Below, piece by piece: positions 39,779 to 44,983 of a stretch of 44,983 bases of DNA. Made by a program: the position numbers and the translations under genes. The DNA is from a virus. The stretch is from positions 1-44,983 of IMG/VR virus record IMGVR_UViG_3300036806_000165. One strand, 5' to 3'. The notes beneath the pieces were generated by a model. That model saw only the letters and a list, made by a program, of their open reading frames with translations, ran no database searches and was not told where the DNA came from. Every line of letters begins with the position of its first letter. The first letter of the stretch is position 1.

Positions 39779-39967
39779 ATGACCGAATCGCGGATGGTTT
39801 ATTTTGTGGAGGGCCGCCAGATCAGGCGCAACCACAAAACCGTGCAATGGAAGGGTGAACACACCTATCCCTACGACAAGGAAATGGATGACGCCATTGC
39901 CATGGGTCATGCTCGCTTTGTTGAGCCTGAGCCAGCGAAGCCAGCCAAGGTTTCCGCACCAAAATAA
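39779..39967 (+). CDS. Small unknown head-region protein (62 aa)
   Basis: CAGGAGCA precedes ATG 39779. The product is small, basic-acidic mixed (MVYFVEGRQIRRNHKTVQWKGEHTYPYDKE) with a Lys/Pro tail. The stop overlaps the next start. Function unknown. Confidence 0.75.
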   Translation: MTESRMVYFVEGRQIRRNHKTVQWKGEHTYPYDKEMDDAIAMGHARFVEPEPAKPAKVSAPK

Positions 39968-40641
39968 TGGACCGGATCATCAAGGTTCTCACCCCGGCAT
40001 CGTCCTATGACATGACGACCATCGAGGTGATCAAGACAGAGCTCAAGATTCCGCTTGGCGACACCGAGCGCGACAATTACTTCAAGCGCCAAATCACGAT
40101 GGCGAGCCGCGCGGTGGCGAATTATTGCAACCGCGATTTCATCGCAGAGCCGATGCAGGAGCAGTTCCGCCCCTATCCTTTCATCGATAGCGCCTCGCTG
40201 AATAACATTCCGGAATTTCTCTATCTCAGCCGCCTTCCGATCACCACCATCACGTCCATCAATATTTCCGAGGACACAGAAGGTCCGCTTGTCGAAGGAA
40301 CCGACTTTGAATGCGACTATGCGACCGGGCGGCTGATCAGGCTTTACAATGATGTGCCCTATCGCTGGCACTTCCGAAAACTGACCGTGCAATATACCGG
40401 CGGGTTTACGTTCCCCGGAACATTGCCCGCCGATCTGCAGCAGGCCGTGAACGAATTGGTCAAAGACATGCACGCGACCAGCATCCGCGATCCCATGATC
40501 CGCGCCCAGGAGACGCCAGGGATCGGCCGCATTGAATATTGGGTGAACACGAAAGCCGATGGCAGCGCATGGCCGCCGCGCATCACTGATCTACTTTCCG
40601 CCTACATTGGCGCCCCATTCCTATTTGGAGCCGGAATATGA
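39967..40641 (+). CDS. Head-tail connector (gp6-like adaptor)
   Basis: 224 residues. The N-terminal helical region (TIEVIKTELKIPLGDTERDNYFKRQITMASRAVANYCNRDF) matches the gp6/gp15-like adaptor that binds below the portal. A beta region follows (LSRLPITTITSINISE..., RKLTVQYTGGFTFPGTLPADLQQAVNELVKDM), which is family-typical. It overlaps the next gene by ATGA. Confidence 0.88.
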   Translation: MDRIIKVLTPASSYDMTTIEVIKTELKIPLGDTERDNYFKRQITMASRAVANYCNRDFIAEPMQEQFRPYPFIDSASLNNIPEFLYLSRLPITTITSINISEDTEGPLVEGTDFECDYATGRLIRLYNDVPYRWHFRKLTVQYTGGFTFPGTLPADLQQAVNELVKDMHATSIRDPMIRAQETPGIGRIEYWVNTKADGSAWPPRITDLLSAYIGAPFLFGAGI

Positions 40642-41033
40642 GCGATTTCCTTCGGAACTCCGGCGGCGGTGTCGTCGAAAAGTTCAAGGACATGGGCGAC
40701 GGTTCATGGGCCTTGGTGGTGGCAATGGCCGGCGGTTTTGTCGCCGTCCCAGGCTGGTCCAGCCAGCACGTCACCGGCGCTGGCGCGACCTATGCGGCCA
40801 TCAAAACTGGCGCTGGCACACTGCACAGCGTTTCGATCAACAAACTTAGCGTCGGCGGCACCGGCTTGACGCTTTACGACAGCCTGACCGGGACCGGCAC
40901 AGTGCTGGCCGTCATCGACACCACCGCCGCGCTAACCACTTTGCTCTATGATCTGGCATTCTCCACCGGCCTGACTGCCGTACAGAACGACGGCGGCACC
41001 ACCCATGCCGACGTGACGATTGCTTATGCCTGA
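40638..41033 (+). CDS. Small virion-associated protein (131 aa)
   Basis: ATGA overlap with the connector. The product is Gly/Thr-rich and beta-like (GAGATYAAIKTGAGTLHSVSINKLSVGGTGLTLYDSL...). A sequence of this kind is seen in small fibre or decoration proteins of phages. It lies between connector genes. Role not certain. Confidence 0.65.
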   Translation: MSDFLRNSGGGVVEKFKDMGDGSWALVVAMAGGFVAVPGWSSQHVTGAGATYAAIKTGAGTLHSVSINKLSVGGTGLTLYDSLTGTGTVLAVIDTTAALTTLLYDLAFSTGLTAVQNDGGTTHADVTIAYA

Positions 41034-41517
41034 TGTAATCGGGGTTGAGGTCGTTGGCGCACGTTCCGTCGAATTGCAGTTTGAACGGTTCCCAGAACGA
41101 CTTCGCGGTCAACTGACGCTTGCAATCACCAAGATCACCGATACCTTGGCAGGGCGCATCCGCTCTGCGGCACCGCGGCGGTCCGGCCGCTTGGCTGGCT
41201 CTATCCGAAATACCGTCTATCAGAATCAGGATAGCGTTGCCGGTTACATCGCGGTCTCCGAGGACTTCGCCAAGGCGGGCGCACTCGAATATGGCGCCCC
41301 TGGCCCGCGCAATCGTAATCAGGTCAAGGCGCATGAGGCGCGATTGGATCACCTTTGGGGAAACAAACTGGCTCAACCATTGACGGTGATGGTCGCTGCC
41401 CATACGCGAACGCTGAAGGTGAAAGCCCATCGCTATCTCCGAGATCCAACCGCCGCAATGAGTGGCGAAGTTCTGGCGGCAATCGAACAAGCCTGCGAAA
41501 CGGCCACCAATGAATAA
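41026..41517 (+). CDS. HK97 gp10-like head-tail completion protein
   Basis: ATG 41026 (TTG 41020 is less likely); 163 residues. The pattern 'LAGRIRSAAPRRSGRLAGSIRN', then 'AVSEDFAKAGALEYGAPGPR' with the typical LE-Y-G, matches the HK97 gp10 family of tail completion or neck proteins. It overlaps genes on both sides. Confidence 0.85.
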   Translation: MPDVIGVEVVGARSVELQFERFPERLRGQLTLAITKITDTLAGRIRSAAPRRSGRLAGSIRNTVYQNQDSVAGYIAVSEDFAKAGALEYGAPGPRNRNQVKAHEARLDHLWGNKLAQPLTVMVAAHTRTLKVKAHRYLRDPTAAMSGEVLAAIEQACETATNE

Positions 41518-41938
41518 CGACTATGAAACGGTGATCGCCGGGTTTTTCGATTTCCTGACCGATCAGACTCCATCGTTCCAATATCGCAGTCGGCGTCTCA
41601 AACAATGGACCGACGTGGCCACCTTCCCGGCGCTATTCCTTCGTCAGATCGGCGCCGACGACGAATATCCGACCACCATTTTCGCGCGCACCACTTTGGA
41701 TGTCGAACTCTGGCTTTATACCCGCGTCGGAGTCGACCCGAATGCTGCGGCGAGCGCCGATCTGAATGCGCTGGTCGAGGAAGTGCGTGACGCCATGCTG
41801 CCTGACGATCCCAGCGGCCGGTTCACCATTGGCGGTTTGTCGGCATGGTGCCGCGTCGAAGGACGCACCGAATACGATCCAGGTGATCTCGACACCTACG
41901 GCAAGGCCTTGCTTCCAGTGAAAATTCTGCTCCCGTAA
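41510..41938 (+). CDS. Tail terminator-like protein
   Basis: ATG 41510 overlaps the preceding stop; 142 residues. The sequence (LTDQTPSFQYRSRRLKQWTDVATFPALFLRQIGADDEYP..., LDVELWLYTR, LVEEVRDAML, WCRVEGRTEYDPGDLDTYGKALLPVKILLP) has the plan of tail terminator proteins that cap the tube. It directly precedes the tail tube gene, as expected. Confidence 0.8.
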   Translation: MNNDYETVIAGFFDFLTDQTPSFQYRSRRLKQWTDVATFPALFLRQIGADDEYPTTIFARTTLDVELWLYTRVGVDPNAAASADLNALVEEVRDAMLPDDPSGRFTIGGLSAWCRVEGRTEYDPGDLDTYGKALLPVKILLP

Positions 41939-41954
41939 CAAAGGAAAAAATCTC

Positions 41955-42758
41955 ATGGCCAATACCAATGTCGTGCCGCAGGGCATATTCGGTCCCGGCG
42001 TTCTCTATGTCACGAGAACGGATGTCGCAAATTCGACGCCGTTCAACGTCGGGTTCTGCCATGAATTTTCGACTGACCTCAGCTTCGATGTGAAAGACCT
42101 TTATGGTCAGAAGCAATTTCCGCTGCTGTCGGCACGCGGCACCGCCAAGGCAACCGGCAAGATCATCGCGGCCACAATGTCCGGTCAGGCGCTGAACACC
42201 ATGATGCTTGGTGGAACCTGGACCGCCGGCACGCAATACGACACAACGATCAGCGCATCGACCGCTATCCCCACGACCCCGTTCACGATCACGCCGACCG
42301 TTCCGAGCAGCGGCACCTGGGACGGCGATCTTGGCGTGACGGTGTCGGTAGCAGGAACATCGGGATTTGCTGTCGGCCAGCCGCTCACCAAGGTCGCAAA
42401 TTCGCCGACGACAGGGCAATATAGCGTCTCAGCCGGCGTCTATTTGTTCGCGGCTGCGGACGATAGTGGCGGGTTTGGCATCTCTGTGCAGATCGCATTC
42501 TCCTATCATTATGCGAGCGCGCCAGGCCAATCACAGACCTGGGCCAATACCGATATCGGCACAACGCCCACCTTCCAGCTCGACTACAAATCGACCCTGT
42601 ATGGAGCGACCTATTACCTGCGCATCTTCCAGGCGATCTGCACCAAGTGGTCGATGGGGCACAAGCTCACCGACTTCGCGCCGCCAGAGTTCGATTTTTC
42701 GTTCTTCGCGAATGCGGGCCAGAACATCGGCCTCATCAGCCTCGCGTCGCAGGCCTAG
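41955..42758 (+). CDS. Major tail tube protein
   Basis: AAAGGAAAA precedes ATG 41955; 267 residues. Features are a beta-rich tube domain (FGPGVLYVTRTDVANSTPFNVGFCHEFSTDLSFDVKDLYGQKQFPLLSARGTAKATGKI) and a long Ser/Thr/Gly-rich insert at about 95-185, perhaps a surface domain. Position before the chaperones and tape measure supports the assignment. Confidence 0.85.
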   Translation: MANTNVVPQGIFGPGVLYVTRTDVANSTPFNVGFCHEFSTDLSFDVKDLYGQKQFPLLSARGTAKATGKIIAATMSGQALNTMMLGGTWTAGTQYDTTISASTAIPTTPFTITPTVPSSGTWDGDLGVTVSVAGTSGFAVGQPLTKVANSPTTGQYSVSAGVYLFAAADDSGGFGISVQIAFSYHYASAPGQSQTWANTDIGTTPTFQLDYKSTLYGATYYLRIFQAICTKWSMGHKLTDFAPPEFDFSFFANAGQNIGLISLASQA

Positions 42759-42761
42759 TCG

Positions 42762-43091
42762 ATGCTGGAAACGAAAACCATATCGTTGGCGGGCGTCTCC
42801 TATACAATTTCGTCCCCCCTCACTCTCGGGCAACTGATCGATCTTCAGGTCGCCGCCGTCATGCCACCGCTAGACGATCAGCAAGAGAATGTCCGGCGCG
42901 GCGCGGAGCGCAACGTCGCAATCCTGGTCGCAGGGTTGAAATCCGACTATCCGGAAATCAACGCCAAGGCCCTGATCGAGATGCGGATCACCCGCGACGA
43001 GTTTGCCGCCGCCGTCAGCGCCGTTCTCGATATTTCCGGACTGTTGCCAAAGGATCAGCCAGCGGGGGAAGCGCAAGCGGAAGCGGCATAG
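42762..43091 (+). CDS. Tail assembly chaperone, upstream frame (gpG-like)
   Basis: 109 residues starting 4 bases after the tube gene. The product (TKTISLAGVSYTISSPLTLGQLIDLQVA...) has the usual plan of the first chaperone that coats the tape measure during assembly. It ends in an Ala/Glu-rich tail just after a G-rich slip candidate at 43064-43070. Confidence 0.8.
   Translation: MLETKTISLAGVSYTISSPLTLGQLIDLQVAAVMPPLDDQQENVRRGAERNVAILVAGLKSDYPEINAKALIEMRITRDEFAAAVSAVLDISGLLPKDQPAGEAQAEAA
43064..43070 (+). promoter_or_regulatory. Candidate -1 frameshift site
   Basis: GGGGGAA spans codons GCG-GGG-GAA. Slipping back one base at GGG would continue into the frame that reads to 43408. The heptamer is not a perfect X-XXY-YYZ, so the site is a suggestion. 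Confidence 0.5.
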
Positions 43092-43408
43092 ATTGGCGCT
43101 ACGTCGTCGGACGACTTTGTACAGCCCTTAAAAAGCTGCCGTCCGAAGTCCGAACCATGACGCTTCCGCAAGCCTTCGATCTCTTTGAATATTGGAAAGC
43201 AGCACCGCCGGAACACGAACTGGTCGCCATGCTCGCCACCGTCTACACGACTTGGCGCCCTGCCGAGCAGAAGCGCATGACCGTCGAGGAAAAGTGGGCC
43301 GCTGGTGCCCTTAACCCAGCGCAGATGATGGGAGCGATGGATTTGGCCGTTGTGAAAGTCAACGAACAACCGCCCGGCATTGGTCCGTGGCCTTGGGCCG
43401 TCCATTAG
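43067..43408 (+). CDS. Tail assembly chaperone extension (gpGT-like), -1 frame
   Basis: This frame (GSASGSGIDWRYVVGRLCTALKKLPSEVRTMTLPQAFDLFEYWKAAP...) looks coding before its first ATG at 43157, so entry by -1 frameshifting from the upstream chaperone is likely. The fusion would carry about 102 + 113 residues. It stops at 43408 directly before the tape-measure ATG. An independent start at 43157 (83 residues) is the alternative. Confidence 0.7.
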   Translation, partial: GSASGSGIDWRYVVGRLCTALKKLPSEVRTMTLPQAFDLFEYWKAAPPEHELVAMLATVYTTWRPAEQKRMTVEEKWAAGALNPAQMMGAMDLAVVKVNEQPPGIGPWPWAVH

Positions 43409-44983
43409 ATGGCGTCCAATGTCGCTGTCAGGATCACCGCCGACACAGCCGACCTACAAGCCAAGCTTGCGGTCGCCTCCGCCTCATCGCGCGCATTCTC
43501 CACAGAACTGAATAACCTCGCCAAGCAGGCCGTGGCGGCAGGCGGAGCCACGCCCGAGCTTAATGCTCAGTTGCAGAAAGTGGCGTCGCAAAGTTTGGCG
43601 GCGAAATCGCAGGTCGCCGGGCTCCGTGCAGAACTCGGAACCGCGCGAACCGGGATGCAGGAATTTGGCGGCGCTGCATCGCTCGTTAGTCAAAGCCTGG
43701 GGGCGCTCGGTATCGTCGCCAGCATCGGATCGGTCATCGAATTCGGCAAGAGCGTGTTCGATGCTGCGGAACATGTTCAACATGAATCCGAAGTCCTGCA
43801 GCTTTCGACCACCGCCTATCAGGACTACACCAAGGCAGGAATGTTGGCCGGGGTCGCCACCGACACCATCGACACGTCTTTGCGGCGGTTCAACGCCGCC
43901 CAAGGGCTGGCCCAGACCGGCATTGGTCAGCAGGCCAAAGCCTTCAACGATCTCGGCGTCTCCGCAAAGTTACCAGCCGAGGACGCGCTTCCAGCCCTTG
44001 CACGCGCGCTAATCAGTCTTGAAGACCCAGCCAGGCGGGCGCGAGACATCCAGATTTTGTTTGGCCGCAGTGGCGCTGAGATGATCCCACTGTTGGAGCA
44101 ATGGGCGCAGGGAACTGGCGCGCTCACGGAAAAACTTACCGCGTTGGGTCTCATCATGGACCCAAAGGTGGTGGCAGCCGCCAAGGCGACCAAAGTCGAA
44201 ATGGATACGACATGGTCGCAGGTCGCCGTCGCGTGGGCACCGGCGGTCAATTTCTTCTCGTCGGCCATTGCGGGCCTCTTGACCAATCTCACGAAGTTGC
44301 CGGCATATCTGAGCCAGGATTTTGGCATTGGCGAAAGCGAGATTGAACAACTCACAGCATCGGCTCAAAAGGCCCAAGGAGCAATCGAGGGCGCATATTC
44401 GGGTTCCGGTACGACCCATCGCACGCCGCCGCCGACCAAACAGCCAACGCCGAATTTCACCGATGATGCAGACGCCAAGAAAGCAGCGGCTCAGGCGCGC
44501 CGGATCGCCGATGAAATCGCTACGGCCTATCAGCAAGGCAACCTCCGCCACATTTCCAGCGAACAATCCACAAATTCCGCGCTGCTCGAAATGGGCCAGA
44601 AAACCATCGCGCAATGGTTGGCGCAAGAAACGTCGCTCGAAGATCATCGCTATGAGATTGCGCTCAAAGGTGCCGCCGACCGCATCAAAGCCGATGCCGG
44701 AGACGGGGCGAAACTGGCGAAGGATTGGGCCGAGGAAGCGCAACTCTTTCAGGAACATAAGGACAAACTCACCGCCACAGGCTTTCAATATCAGGCCAAG
44801 CAAAAGCAGCAGGATGCCGCCGCTGTCCAGAATTTCGTCAAGATTCAGCAGGACCGACTGGAAGTCCTCACAAACGCGCTGGACAAGGAATATAACGCCG
44901 GTCAAATCAGCGGCGAGGATCGCTTTAACCAGGAATATAAGCTCACCGCGGTCATTGAGCACAATATTCTTCAGCGGAAGGAC
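43409..44983 (+). CDS. Tape-measure protein, N-terminal part (continues at base 1)
   Basis: ATG 43409 follows the chaperone stop directly. The 525 residues here are helical: 'RITADTADLQAKLAVASASSRAF' (typical tape-measure start), a hydrophobic segment near 90-115, 'TAYQDYTKAGMLAGVATDTIDTSLRRFNAAQGLAQTGIG...' and long charged coiled coils to the end. The frame is open at the window edge and continues at base 1 to 884, about 769 residues in total. By the usual 0.15 nm per residue this implies a tail near 115 nm. Confidence 0.92.
   Translation, partial: MASNVAVRITADTADLQAKLAVASASSRAFSTELNNLAKQAVAAGGATPELNAQLQKVASQSLAAKSQVAGLRAELGTARTGMQEFGGAASLVSQSLGALGIVASIGSVIEFGKSVFDAAEHVQHESEVLQLSTTAYQDYTKAGMLAGVATDTIDTSLRRFNAAQGLAQTGIGQQAKAFNDLGVSAKLPAEDALPALARALISLEDPARRARDIQILFGRSGAEMIPLLEQWAQGTGALTEKLTALGLIMDPKVVAAAKATKVEMDTTWSQVAVAWAPAVNFFSSAIAGLLTNLTKLPAYLSQDFGIGESEIEQLTASAQKAQGAIEGAYSGSGTTHRTPPPTKQPTPNFTDDADAKKAAAQARRIADEIATAYQQGNLRHISSEQSTNSALLEMGQKTIAQWLAQETSLEDHRYEIALKGAADRIKADAGDGAKLAKDWAEEAQLFQEHKDKLTATGFQYQAKQKQQDAAAVQNFVKIQQDRLEVLTNALDKEYNAGQISGEDRFNQEYKLTAVIEHNILQRKD
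44835..44983. repeat. Terminal overlap, right copy
   Basis: Right copy of bases 1-149, with A44961 in place of G127. The difference changes tape-measure codon 518 from Arg (CGC) to His (CAC). Confidence 0.95.

Noticed and set aside
1-44983. CRISPR array, tRNA genes, integrase
   Set aside because: I found no regularly spaced repeat series, no cloverleaf with a tRNA-like TTCRA arm, and no tyrosine or serine recombinase motif. The search was by eye, so weak or diverged cases could be missed.

Overview
This window is an essentially complete tailed-phage genome, read as a circle cut open inside the tape-measure gene. Bases 1-149 repeat at 44835-44983 with one mismatch, and the reading frame of the tape-measure protein continues across the junction, so the unit length is about 44.8 kb. 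The phage is a siphovirus with HK97-type head genes. Its tail tip resembles that of alphaproteobacterial gene transfer agents (DUF2460, DUF2163, NlpC/P60 and a large tip protein). With the GC-rich codon use, this points to an alphaproteobacterial host; the genus cannot be read from the sequence.

Layout, all on the plus strand unless stated. A late block starts at about 31.7 kb and runs through the junction to 12.4 kb: HNH nuclease, small terminase, large terminase interrupted by an intein, portal, ClpP-like protease, capsid, connectors, tail tube, tail chaperones with a probable frameshift, tape measure, tail tip, a fibre and a GH16-like hydrolase. At 12.56-13.94 kb lies a minus-strand cluster of seven very small genes. 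An accessory island at about 13.98-18.78 kb follows. It is bordered on both sides by the same pair of 12-bp repeats and by members of one gene family. It holds a toxin-antitoxin pair, a small HTH gene facing a strong promoter that feeds a short terminated transcript, an IS1-type transposase, and a membrane-protein/PLD-like gene pair.

From 19.1 to 23.4 kb there are small genes, a superinfection-immunity-like membrane protein and a lysis region (M15 endolysin, holin-like protein, lipoprotein, spanin-like proteins). A minus-strand recombination operon (23.4-26.25 kb) encodes a Bet/RecT annealing protein, a coiled-coil protein and two smaller ones; it diverges from a Cro-like gene. The early/middle plus-strand operon (26.4-30.8 kb) carries a RuvC-like resolvase, an RMF-like protein, a TSCPD-like protein, many tiny genes and a DUF1376 replication protein. 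A perfect DnaA box follows it. A NusG-like protein is encoded immediately upstream of a hairpin and a terminator that precede the late block, which suggests control of late genes by processive antitermination.

No integrase, DNA polymerase, helicase, tRNA or CRISPR was recognised. The most notable items are a class 3-type intein in the Walker A motif of the terminase, the repeat-bordered island, and the NusG-like late switch.
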